Of a stretch of 64,000 nucleotides of DNA, positions 20,487 through 32,720 are shown one piece after another. The first letter of the stretch is position 1; every line of letters begins with the position of its first letter. Source of the DNA: Mya arenaria (lineage: Eukaryota; Mollusca; Bivalvia; Myida; Myidae); the NCBI RefSeq assembly GCF_026914265.1, contig NC_069122.1, positions 40,658,625 through 40,722,624 on the forward strand. Reading direction: 5' to 3'. The notes below the pieces were generated by a model. It did not search any database. It worked only from the letters and a program-made list of their open reading frames with translations, and was not told where the DNA came from. A program made the position numbers and the translations under genes.

Positions 20487-23205
20487 TAATGAGCTGTATA
20501 TATGACTAGCACATTCAGCTCCGTTGGTCAGATACGGAGAAGTATATATGACTGACCCATTCAGCTGTATTGGTCAGATACGGAGATGCATATATGACTG
20601 GCACATTCAGCTGTATTGGTCAGATACGGAGATGCATATATGACTGACCCATTCAGCTGTATTGGTCAGATACGGAGATGCATATATGACCGACCCATTC
20701 AGCTGTATTGGTCAGATACGGAGATGCCCATATGACTGGCACATTCAGCTGTATTGTCCAGATACGGAGATGCATATATGACTGGTACATTCAGCTGTAT
20801 TGGCCAGATACGGAGATGCATATATGACTGGCACATTCAGCTGTATTGGTCAGATACGGAGATGCATATATGACTGGTACATTCAGCTGCATTGATCAGA
20901 TACGGAGATGCCCATATGACCGACCCATTCAGTTGTATTTGTCAGATACGGAGATGCCCATATGACTGGCACATTCAGCTGTATTGTCCAGATACGGAGA
21001 TGCATATTAAGCTGACCACCTCAGCTCTCCTGGCAACAGACGGAGATGCATTTATGACCGCTCCATTCAGCTGTATTTGTCAGATACGGAGATGCAAATT
21101 AAGCTGACCAACTCAGTTATCTTGGCAACAGACGGAGATGCATGTATTTCTGACCCATTAAGCTGTATTTGTCAGATACGGAGATGCATATTAAGCTGAC
21201 CAGCTCTGTTATCTTGGCAACAGACGGAGATGCATGTATGACTGACCTATTCAGCTTTATTGGTCAGATATCGAGATGCATTCAGCTGTATTTGTCAGAT
21301 ACGGAGATGTATATTAAGCTGACCAGCTTAGCTCTCCTGGCAACAGACGGAGATGCATTTATTTCTGACCCATTCAGCTGTATTGGTCAGATACGGAGAT
21401 GCATATTAAGCTGACCAACTCAGTTATCTTGGCAACAGACGGAGATGCATGTATTTCTGACCCGTTTAGCTGTATTTGTCAGATACGGAGATGCATATTA
21501 AGCTGACCAGCTCAGTTATCTTGGCAACAGACGGAGATGCATGTATGACTGACCTATTCAGCTTTATTGGTCAGATACCGAGGTGCATGTATGACCGACC
21601 CATTCAGCTGTATTTGTCAGATACGGAGATGTATATTAAGCTGACCAGCTTAGCTCTCCTGGCAACAGACGGAGATGCATTTATGACCGCTCCATTCAGC
21701 TGTTTTTGTCAGATACGGAGATGCAAATTAAGCTGACCAACTCAGTTATCTTGGCAACAGACGGAGATGCATGTATTTCTGACCGATTAAGCTGTATTTG
21801 TCAGATACGGAGATGCATATTAAGCTGACCAGCTCAGTTATCTTGGCAACAGACGGAGATGCATGTATTTCTGACCCGTTTAGCTGTATTTGTCAGATAC
21901 GGAGATGCATATTAAGCTGACCAGCTCAGTTATCTTGGCAACAGACGGAGATGCATGTATGACTGACCTATTCAGCTTTATTGGTCAGATACCGAGGTGC
22001 ATGTATGACCGACACATTCAGCTGTATTTGTCAGATACGGAGATGCATATTAAGCTGACCAAGTCAGTTGTCTTGGCAACAGACGAAGATGCATGTATTT
22101 CTGACCCATTTAGCTGTATTTGTCAGATACGGAGATGCATATTCAGATGACCAGCTCAGTTATCTTGGCAACAGACGGAGATGCATACATGACTGCCCCA
22201 TGGCGGGTATGCATAGTAAGCTGACCAACTCCGTTCTCCTGGCAACAGACTACGGATATGCATGTATTTCTGACCCATTTTGCTGTATTGGTCAGATACG
22301 GAGATGCATATTAAGCTGACCAACTCAGTTCTCCTGGCAACAGACGGAGATGCATGTATGTTTGACCCATTTAGCTGTATTGGTCAGATACGTAGATGCA
22401 TATTAAGCTGACCAGCTCTGTTATCTTGGCAACAGACGGAGATGCATGTATTTCTGACCCATTTAGCTGTATTGGTCAGATACGGAGATGCATATTAAGC
22501 TGACCAACTCAGTTCTCCTGGCAACAGACGGATATACATGTATGATTGACCCATTTAGCTGTATTGGTCAGATACGTAGATGCATATTAAGCTGACCAGC
22601 TCTGTTATCTTGGCAACAGACGGAGATGCATGTATTTCTGACCGATTAAGCTGTATTTGTCAGATACGGATATGCATATTAAGCTGACCAGCTCAGTTAT
22701 CTTGGCAACAGACGGAGATGCATGTATTTCTGACCCGTTTAGCTCTATTTGTCAGATACGGAGATGCATATTAAGCTGACCAGCTCAGTTATCTTGGCAA
22801 CAGACGGAGATGCATGTATGACTGACCTATTCAGCTTTATTGGTCAGATACCGAGGTGCATGTATGACCGACACATTCAGCTGTATTTGTCAGATACGGA
22901 GATGCATATTAAGCTGACCAAGTCAGTTGTCTTGGCAACAGACGGAGATGCATGTATTTCTGACCCATTTAGCTGTATTGGTCAGATACGGAGATGCATA
23001 TTAAGCTGACCAACTCAGTTCTCCTGGCAACAGACGGATATACATGTATGATTGACCCATTTAGCTGTATTGGTCAGATACGTAGATGCATATTAAGCTG
23101 ACCAGCTCTGTTATCTTGGCAACAGACGGAGATGCATGTATTTCTGACCCGTTTAGCTGTATTTGTCAGATACGGAGATGCATATTAAGCTGACCAGCTC
23201 ATGTA
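20450..23205. repeat. 46-bp satellite with 92-bp dimer and larger-period copies
   Basis: About 2.75 kb. The left part is simple 46-bp monomers (CAGATACGGAGATGCATATA, TGACTGGCACATTCAGCTGT, ATTGGT). From about 21000 the unit is a 92-bp dimer of two diverged 46-mers: one with TTAAGCTGACCA...TTATCTTGG, the other CAACAGACGGAGATGCATGT...GCTGTATTTGT. Longer blocks recur (for example 21476 and 21890, 414 bp apart, which is nine monomers), so there is higher-order organisation. Open frames here are by-products. Confidence 0.95.
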
Positions 23206-24339
23206 TGTATGCTTTATGTCAAATAGAAAAAAATGTCACCAGTTGAAGTGTTTAAACCACAAAATACATGAGAAATCTGCATGCTCAATGTTTTCACACC
23301 TAAGAGAATTGTCTGGCGCCTAAATGCAGAAGTCAAGTTCGATCGTGGATCATATCTGATAAGGTTGTTTATAATATTTATAGATTAGAAACCAAGTTGA
23401 ATGTTTCAATTTAATATCTAGGTCCAGTTAGATGTTGGGTCAAGTCGTTTAAAAAGTAGATCACTAAATATAACAATGTAACAATGTTGCAGTCTTCCAG
23501 ATTTCCCCCAACTTGTTTTAAATTACTTTCTTTTCACAATTTTATTCATCATTTCTGGTCAACAATTAGATCACTTGGTTTATGTTTTAAAATCTGCTAA
23601 ATTACAAGCGCAATCCGATTGTTTCTAAACAACTTAAGACACATGCTATTACACGTAGTTGAGCAAGATTTCCGGGATGACGTTGAACTGGGTTCCTGTA
23701 TAGCAGTGCTATACACTGGTGCACATTAATGAACCAGAATATCCGTCACAAGCGTTACATCCTGTGTGTGGTCTATAACACACAACATAACACGATCACG
23801 CTGATGGGTGAATGTTTTGGTCAACAGCTAGACCACTTGGTTTATCATCTTAAATTCTACGAAATGTCACTTACAATCCGATCGTTTCTCAACTTCTTCA
23901 GAAACATGTTAACACCCGTTGGTGAGCATGCTCATTTCGTATCCTACCTTAAGTAATTTCGTAATCTTTTAAGTTTTTTTTATATGAAGATACGTACAAT
24001 TAAGCTGACAATGTATTTGTTATCCTATATTAAAAGGTGTATTCGAAATTGAATAACATATGAACATCTTTTAATGAATAACCTTATTACTATTATACTT
24101 TTTTCTTCATTACTTTTTTCGGGACAATTCACCTATGTATCATTCTGTTACGTGCAGTATTCTTGAATGTGTCCTAAAAGTTTCGGATTGTTCATCGACA
24201 AGAATTAAACGTGTAACACTTACAACCCCCCTAGCAACGGCCTAGATCAGTTTTGTGTTTCAAAGAGTTATGTGAAATATTTCAGGAGGACAGGAAAATA
24301 AATAATTACACAATAGACTGGTTATATATACTATACGCC
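23206..24339. repeat. Diverged duplication, possible ORF in one copy
   Basis: About 130 bp near 23550-23680 resembles 23815-23945: both carry GGTCAACA, TAGACCACTTGG-like, AATCCGAT and GTTTCT in order. The second copy lies in a 75-codon ATG frame (23729-23956). The first is broken by stops. No domain is recognised; I treat it as a repeat. Confidence 0.4.
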
Positions 24340-25090
24340 AAACTTTCATTCATACCTTTATTCCATACATAATACAGTCGCAATTAGAACTAACTTGCAT
24401 TCAAAATTTACTTGCAAACCCTAAATGACAGTTATTCAAACAAAACATAGATTGAACGATATAAGAAGTCCACTATAATTATAGATATCTTGCAAATTTT
24501 AGAAAAGTATCTCCATTTTTATCAACTAAATTACCATTGATAATATTCTCGTTAATTATTTGATTAAAGCAACATGTTCAAATTAAACACGAGTTAATGT
24601 CATATAGTTATTACAGTATTCAAAGTTACAAAATAACATGTATTTCATTAACAAAACAATTATACTTGTGTGTACTTAACTAACAACAAACAGACAGCTT
24701 CTAACGAACATACATTTATTCCATACATTTTACATTCGCAATTAGAACTTACTTGCATTCAATATTTACTTGCAAACCCTAGATGACAGTTATTCTAATG
24801 AAACGTAGATTGAACCATAAGGGAATACACTATTATTTAAGATATCTTGCAAATATTGGAAAAGTATCTCAATTTTTTCAACTAAATTACAATTAATAAT
24901 TTTATCGTTTATTATTTAATTTAAGTAAAATGTTCAAATTATACCTTTCAAAACTATTTCTTTTAACATAGAATCCCTTTAAAACGAGTTAAGGTTATAT
25001 AATTATTACAGTGTTCTCAGTAATAAAATAACATGCATTTCACTAACAATACAATTATCATTGTGTATACTTAACTAACAATATACAGAC
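24340..25090. repeat. Direct duplication, period about 365 bp
   Basis: Two diverged copies, from about 24345 and 24712, share TTCCATACAT, TCGCAATTAGAACT, ACTTGCATTCAA, TTACTTGCAAACCCTA and GATGACAGTTATTC in order. Confidence 0.75.
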
Positions 25091-25413
25091 AACTTCTAAC
25101 AAATTTCATTAACTGTACTTAAGGTACCCTCCTTAGAATAATGATATTTATGAGATTTACGATTGCCTGGTGACCCCATTGTATTGGGGTACCATTTGAA
25201 AGGGTTTTAGGAGTAGAAATATATATGAGTAGACAAAAACATTATAAAAACATTTACAAAAATACTAACTACAAACATGCTTTTTCTGTCTCGAAAGACT
25301 GCAAAAATGTGTTAACTCGTGCTGTAATAGAAAACAATATACATACAAACTGCAAAAAAACCTTATCAGTCATTCATATTACATTTTATAAGTCAACAAG
25401 TGTCACTTTTTAA

Positions 25414-25835
25414 AGGGACTAGACATCATCTGTTCCCCAAATCGGCAAATACAGTATTCCTTGAATCAAGCATACAATAGTCAATATGAGTTAGAACGAG
25501 GTCGATAAAACATCATTTTACATGATAAAAAGAATATTTTGTCGCTGTCTTAGCTGAGTTCACCCGTTAAAAAATAGCGCATTATGGTTTTCAAGATCAT
25601 AGTTTGTATATTTAGCATATACAGAAAGTCACGCGATTAGTACAGATAATTATTACGACGCTATTTTTAGATGGAAAAAATATGCAAAAAAATGCGAAAT
25701 ATTTATCTGTCGCAAGCAGTGCTTTACATCAGAAAGTGCGATACAATGCGTTGTTCGCAACTATATCAATTTCATGTAAGTTTTTTTTAATATTTGCTTT
25801 TTTCTTGCAATGGTATCATCTGGTGTCTAGTCCCT
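25414..25835. mobile_element. MITE with TTAA target duplication (piggyBac-like)
   Basis: A 422-bp element with ends AGGGACTAGACATCA and TGGTGTCTAGTCCCT, inverted with one mismatch over about 15 bp. TTAA flanks both sides (25410-25413 and 25836-25839). TTAA duplication is the piggyBac signature. A short internal frame at 25682 reads through the right end and is not a transposase. Confidence 0.75.
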
Positions 25836-25839
25836 TTAA

Positions 25840-27429
25840 ATTATACAACATTTGTATTGTGTCACAGGGCATTACTATTAAAAACATCGTCCATGGCACA
25901 GTACAGCCTAGTTAATAAGGCGGTTCATCCATCATTGGCCAGCCTTGTCACCGTGTAAAACTGGCATCATTTGAAATCGCACAGATGTTTAGTAATCTAA
26001 TGAAGAAACAATACATGATGATCAACATAATATAACAACGTTTAAGTAAACGTTTTGAAATTGTGTTTTAATTTCCTAAATGAACACAAAATGTCATTAA
26101 AGCGCAGACAATTACGCGTAGGGTTACCAGGAAACAATATTTAAACTTATATGCTAATGACAGGAAGAAAAGGCCAGTTTTATAAGGATATAATGGTATA
26201 CCAATTGATCTTCATGTTGCAGATATCCATTACAATTATTCACTAAGAAAACCCTAAGGCCTAAAAAGTGATAACTGTTGACGTTTTGTAATATCGATAT
26301 TATAACCTTTGTAAATCCTCAAACTTATTTAGGAAAATATTAGATGATTATGTATTCACATATGATATATTTCAATGATCTTAAAAAGAAACATATCTCA
26401 GCACGCGTCTTCATTGTAACTTTTTAAAAGTGGAATACAAATAACACAAACACGAAGACATTCTTCATCAATAAATGAAATACATACATTATCAAATTAT
26501 ATGCATGCATTAATAATGCATTATCCAGGTAAATACATATCTTATCAAGGTACATTATCAAGAAATACATGTATTATAAACACGAAACAAAATCAAACAC
26601 AAAAATAGTCAAATTAAAAACAATTATATTTTAGTAGAAACTATGGTCTTTACATATACATACAAAACACAAAATCGCGCGATTTGGGGTATTAATGCAT
26701 AATTATTACAAATTAAATAATCATAAAGAAAATCTTTTTTTTCGACGTATATCAGTGTCTTCCAAACTTCGTTTTATAAATGTTTGTCATTGGTGCATCA
26801 CTGTCTTTACGACGTATGAGAATTGGTTTACTTATGTTTCCATAGCAACCACGGATATCATCCCGACTTAATTTGACTGCAGTCATAGTCTGTCTTTAAA
26901 ACGGCCAATGTAATAAAAAAAAGAAAAAAAGAAATCATTACTCTTTTTTAATGTATGTTACACATAATGTACTTTCAGAATGTCGTCATATGAATGATGT
27001 CAAATTTAGTAATCGATTTGCACAGTACATGGAGACACTTATTAATCGTATCTAACTCACTTTAAGTGATATCCTCATGACAGTTTTTGGAAATACTTCC
27101 TGAAATGTCATTTAATTTAAATACCTCAACAAAGAATATAAGCAAACAAATGTTCTTAAGCCCGAAATCGCTCGATGCGGCTCATTACATTTTGCATACT
27201 ATTGGAACATAAAGCAAAAGAAAACTCACAACAAACAAGGATGCATCTTAAATTCACACACTAAAATCCCAAAACAAACGTTTAAATGTACGTATTTGAC
27301 TGAACTATACAAAGTTAAAATATACCTCAAAAATATTGTTATATAGCGATATGCGCGCCGTTTTCAACAATATAATAGATAAATATAGAAACGTTCAGAA
27401 ACACTTTCGACTTGTATGTTACTGAACCT
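25840..27429. other. AT-rich intergenic sequence, nothing recognised
   Basis: I found no exon with supported splice sites and no repeat array. If the NLR-type gene on the minus strand has 3' exons after 28629 they could lie here, but I could not identify one. Confidence 0.4.
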
Positions 27430-27800
27430 TGATTCCACGATAATCCACGACCATGGCGAAAGTACAACACGCGTCAGTCACAAAAAGGTATATTTTGTTA
27501 CATCCACGGTAATCGACGACCATGGCGATATGACGTCACGTGCATCAGTCACACAATAGATACAATTCGTGATATCCACGATATTCCTAGACCATGGCGA
27601 TATAACAACACACGTGTCAGTCACACAATAGCTACACATCGTTACATCCACGATAATCCACGACCATGGCGATATTACGACACGCGCGTCAGTCACAAAA
27701 TAGATACAGTTCGTTAAATCCATGATAATCCACTATCATGGCGATATTACAACACGCGTGTCCGTCATACAATAGAAACACTTCTTTATATCCACGATAA
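27430..27800. repeat. 71-bp minisatellite, 5 units
   Basis: CCATGGCGATAT-type anchors recur at about 27451, 27520, 27592, 27663 and 27736 (spacing 69-72). Shared blocks are ATCCACGATAATCCACGACC and GTCAGTCACACAATAG. Confidence 0.9.
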
Positions 27801-28628
27801 TCCAAGGTTCAGTGTAAAAGTAGCAATACCAGCCAACAAGATGGAACTTCAAAACAAAACTACATAACTCATCTCAAACATCGTGGGCTAATATCAATCA
27901 TTAAATGTTCTAAGTTCGTCTTACATTTTACTGACAAGAAGTTTGGTTGTAACTGCCAGGATTCCTTGAAGCAACCTTTGTCTTTGTTGCATTTGTTTAA
28001 CTGTTGGAAAACATCGTTTATTCATAATGTTTCCGAACTCAACCTCAGATGGAACTTATACATTAAAAACCACGAACAGACACGTCAATTGTTTGCTGAT
28101 GACTGTTGAGCTGAACATAGCGAGATCCCAAATATGAGCTGAGTATATGCCTTACACCGTAGACTGATTACCTTACAGCGTAGACTGATTACCTTAAACA
28201 GACAATTTCAAGTTATCTTTTAAAATTCAATGATAATAATAAGTAAATCATTTTTAATTGATATTATAAGAAAACAATATAAAACTTTTTTAAATTTTCC
28301 AAGTAAAATATCACAACATTTCGAACGGAAATTGATATTTTTATTATATATAAGCATGTAACTTATATTGAAATAATGGTTTACATAAACTTTAAAAAAC
28401 AACAGCATAATACCAAGTATTCAAATATTGATATATTTAAAATCATGTTACGTTTTATCGAAATAATAATTCAATTATTATGTAAAATAATGTTATATTA
28501 ATGATATTCAGAAATTGATATATTTGTTGTGTAAAATCATGTGACATTAAGTATGTAAAATCACGTTACCTTGTTTTCAAATAAAAGTATATGTAGGTTA
28601 ATTAATCTTACGTTTGAATATACCTTAC

Positions 28629-29737
28629 CTGTTGTTGATAAACTGAATGCACCAGACTTGTCCACACATGCTGAACCCTTCCACATAAATGGCGGGCTGG
28701 TCCTCCATTTTCACCTGAAGCTTTCTCACTTCTTCGACAGGCTCTATTGTACAGTTTTGTAATTGACACAAAACACGACGTTCTGACTGTGACACCACGA
28801 GAACGAGACGCATAAACACATCTGCTGACACTGTCACCTTCTCTAATCTAATGTTTGTATTATTCAAAGTAAAGAAGGACTGTGGAGCTTCCACCTGTAG
28901 GGCAGTCTGGTCCCCCACCTTCTCATGCAGCTCTCTTACGGCACCCTCTATTGTACACTCAGTTAACGTAATGCCCCCTATATGTCCAGACTGTGACACC
29001 ACGAGAACGAGACACATAAACACATCTGCTGACACTGTCATCTTGTTTAAGGTAAAATAGCCAGATGAGGTCATCTTCTCTAAACTAATATGTCTAATAT
29101 TTGTCTTAGTCATAGTTAAGAAGGACTGTGGAGCTTCCACCTGTAGGGCAGCCTGGTCCCCCACCTTCTCATGCAGCTCTCTTACGTCACCCTCTATTGT
29201 ACACTCAGTTAACGTAAAGTCCCATAAACGTCTAGACTGTGACACCACGAGAACGAGACGCATAAACACATCTGCTGACACTGTCATCTTCTCTAATCTA
29301 ATCTTTGAAAAAGTCCTAGTTAAGAAGGACTGTGGAGCTTCCACCTGTAGGGCAGCCTGGTCCCCCACCTTCTCATGCAGCTCTCTTACGGCACCCTCTA
29401 TTGTACACTCAGTTAACGTAAAGTCCCATAAACGTCTAGACTGTGACACCACGAGAACGAGACGCATAAACACATCTGCTGACACTGTCATCTTCTTTAA
29501 TCTAATATATGTCATAGTCCTAGTTAAGAAGGACTGTGGAGCTTCCACCTGTAGGGCAGCCTGGTCCCCCACCTTCTCATGCAGCTCTCTTACGTCACCC
29601 TCTATTGTACACTCAGTTAACGTAAAGTCCACTTTACGTCCAGACTGTATCATCTGATTAAGAAGACGCATGTACTCTCCTGCTAACATACAAACGTTCT
29701 TCAGTCGAAGGCCTTCTAGCGGAAAGTGTGACCCATC
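28629..29737 (-). CDS. Exon with five LRR-like repeats (about 68 aa), NLR C-terminal candidate
   Basis: ATTTCAG acceptor and ACAG/GTAAGG donor, phase 0 to 2, about 369 codons. It starts DGSHFPLEGLRLKNVCMLAG. Units carry FTLTECTIEG, VRELHEKVGDQ, ALQVEAPQSF and MTVSADVFMRLVLVVSQS. The anchor AAGAAGGACTGTGGAGCTTC occurs at 28872, 29118, 29322 and 29526 (246, 204 and 204 bp apart, all multiples of 3). The units are almost identical in DNA as well as protein. The last unit has diverged (VEEVRKLQVKMEDQPA). The Leu/Val-rich pattern is LRR-like, but I cannot assign a standard LRR class. Confidence 0.75.
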
Positions 29738-32240
29738 CTGAAATGTCATTTTCATTAAATTCAAACAAAGAGGAAATTTATTTCACAGAGTAGGCACCAA
29801 AATCTTCATTTATTTTAGTATTCACAAAGAGAAATTTATAGCGAATTGACACTGAAATGAACATTTTTTCTGTTAATAATTTGCCTTAAAAGAAGGTAGA
29901 ATTACTGTTTTAAAGACAAGCGAGGCAATTTGTATGCAAATTTAACGTCATTTCGGAAATGAAGTTGTAAAAGTTGTGTCCCAGCCCTGTGCGCGCTGAT
30001 GTTGATTTGAAAATGAAAGCGGGCTAAAATTTGAGAAAACCAGTGAAAGATATTATATTGATATTTTCACTGTTTCAAATAGTGAATTTTATTTCACTGA
30101 TACAGTTCTATAAACCACCAGAAAACATATAATAGATATACATCGAGTTCGTAGGTAAGGTTGTGTAACCCGAACTAAATGTATTTTTAAGGCCTCAATA
30201 ATTTTATTAACACATGTATAAGAATAAAGTCACTTCATTTCTCAGATGCTTTTTTCGTTAATACAATTTCAGCAATAGTCATTCGGCTGTAATATTTGTT
30301 ATATCATTATCATTGACGAGCATACAACATATGATAAAAAGTAATTAACGCAATAAACATATATAAAGATACATCTTGTCTGACTTTGGCTTGATTATTC
30401 TCAATTTGGAAGACGTTCATAATTTTAAAATCGGCAAACAGACATGTATATTGGTGATCAAAGTTAATCATATACGGTAGGGTACATAAAGGCGCAAACA
30501 TTATTCACAAACAATAGTTTGATGGCTTTTTTCTTGGTTTAAACAAGCATATGGCGTGATATGTTTAGTAATTGTCATATGGAAAGGATTTCTTTTTAGC
30601 GCTTGCTAAGCTTATACGTTTTCGTTTCGCGACGCAGATAATTTTGGTCTTTATTTTTATTAGAACTGACAGTATAAATTCAATATTTGATTAAAGAGCT
30701 TTTACCACGGAAATGACTTATCTTCAATAAACCGAAAAAGCAACTTGCTTATGATCACCTTAACATATTAAAAGCTAGGGAAATGTTCAATATAAAATTG
30801 TATGTTTTAATAAAATCTCCTCGATCAAATACCGACACCTTTTGCACTGGTAACGCACTGCGGCGCATCATGTATTACAAAATATCAGACACAAAACATA
30901 AGGCACAGTGAAATTTTACCATCAACTGTAGTATTATTATATTATACTAGAAAAGTGTACTTTATAATTTATTTTTTAAGTGTAAGTATAAATCTATATG
31001 ACGATGCCATGTCTTTTTCAGTATGATGTTTATTGTTATTATTATTTAGAGTTCACAGGATTTAAATATCCTATACCCATTGCAAGTGATATTTAACTTT
31101 AATACGTCACAGGCTGATATAATAGCATATAGTTTCTTGTAACCACGCTCTTTTTGTGTAAATCCCTTATGGACAGTGAGTATTACATAACCTAACCAGG
31201 AATTAATATACAGACCTTAACTTAGTTTCTTGTAACCACGCTTTTTTGTGTAAATCCCTTATGGACAGTGAGTATTACATAACCTAACCAGGAATTAATA
31301 TACAGACCTTAACTTAGCATAACAACCGAAAAAAGACTAGATATATAAATTATGTGTTTGTAAATTATTGATGTTTATGACATAATTGCCCATATATCAT
31401 TTACATTATCCAAATGCGTGTATTATAATCATTTATAAATATTTAAATGGCAAATAAATTGCTTCGAATGGACACCATGGTAACATAAAATATTTCAACG
31501 TGTTGTTAACCAATAGTCACATTGACATTTTGACATAAACCGAAACTTAATGATTATGTTATATTCTATGGTTGCGTAGCAGCTAGTGACTTTTTTCAAT
31601 TAATGTTCCAAATTATTATCGATCATCGGATATAATCGGTAAAGCCATTTCGCTCAAGTTGTGACTATGAAATCGAAATAAAAACGTGATGATTATGTTT
31701 AATCTTAGTGGTATAAAATAATAACAAGCTGCATTTTTACTAGTTTACTTAACAATGAATGCAAAGTTCCATGCTGCTTTTTGTTTATAAGAAAGTAACT
31801 GTTCAACAGTTGTTGTTTTTAGCTGAGTATCATAATTAATGATTTATATTGCTGTTCTACACTATTTTGTATTCTTTAAAAAGAATACCACCACAAAGCG
31901 ATAATAATTTGCGCGGTTTTGCAATCGATTATCGACGCTGTCAGTCTTAGGTGATCGATTTTCAACAATAGTCGATTACCGATTTATCGCTACTAACAAT
32001 ACCTGTTCTTCTGTTATGTATGTTGGGAAACAAAATTAACCACAATAGACATACATATATATAATAGAAAAAACATAGCTTTATTTTCGATATGATTTTC
32101 TTTCAGAGTATGTATTTTATTGAATACGGTAAATTTTGATATGATTTTTCAGTTCAGTTCGTAAATATAACATCGAGGTAGTATTGTACTGAAATTTCAT
32201 TTCATGATGATGATGATGATGATGATGCCGATGATGATGA

Positions 32241-32286
<46 letters not shown>

Positions 32287-32289
32287 GAC

Positions 32290-32328
<39 letters not shown>

Positions 32329-32372
32329 AATGATGATGGTTACGATGATAATGACGATGATAATGATGATGG

Positions 32373-32428
<56 letters not shown>

Positions 32429-32544
32429 AAGATGACGATGACGACGACGACGACGGCGGTGGTGGTGGTGGTGATGGTGGTGGTGGTGGTGGTGGTGGTG
32501 ATGATGATGATGATGACGATGACGATGACGACGACGACGACGAC

Positions 32545-32617
<73 letters not shown>

Positions 32618-32655
32618 GTGATGATGACTGATGACGATGATGATGATGAGGATGG

Positions 32656-32720
<65 letters not shown>

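Noticed and set aside
18484..23205. CRISPR-like appearance of the 59- and 46-bp arrays
   Set aside because: Units are head to tail with no unique spacers, and the sequence is clearly eukaryotic.
27900..28060. Minus-strand 41-codon frame (MNKRCFPTVKQMQQ...) as last NLR exon
   Set aside because: It looks somewhat coding, but no acceptor there fits the phase-2 end of the exon at 28629.
31560..31990. Possible second hAT-type element with ATCGATTATCGA-like sequence
   Set aside because: Subterminal motifs resemble the element at 36708, but I could not find matching ends or an 8-bp duplication.
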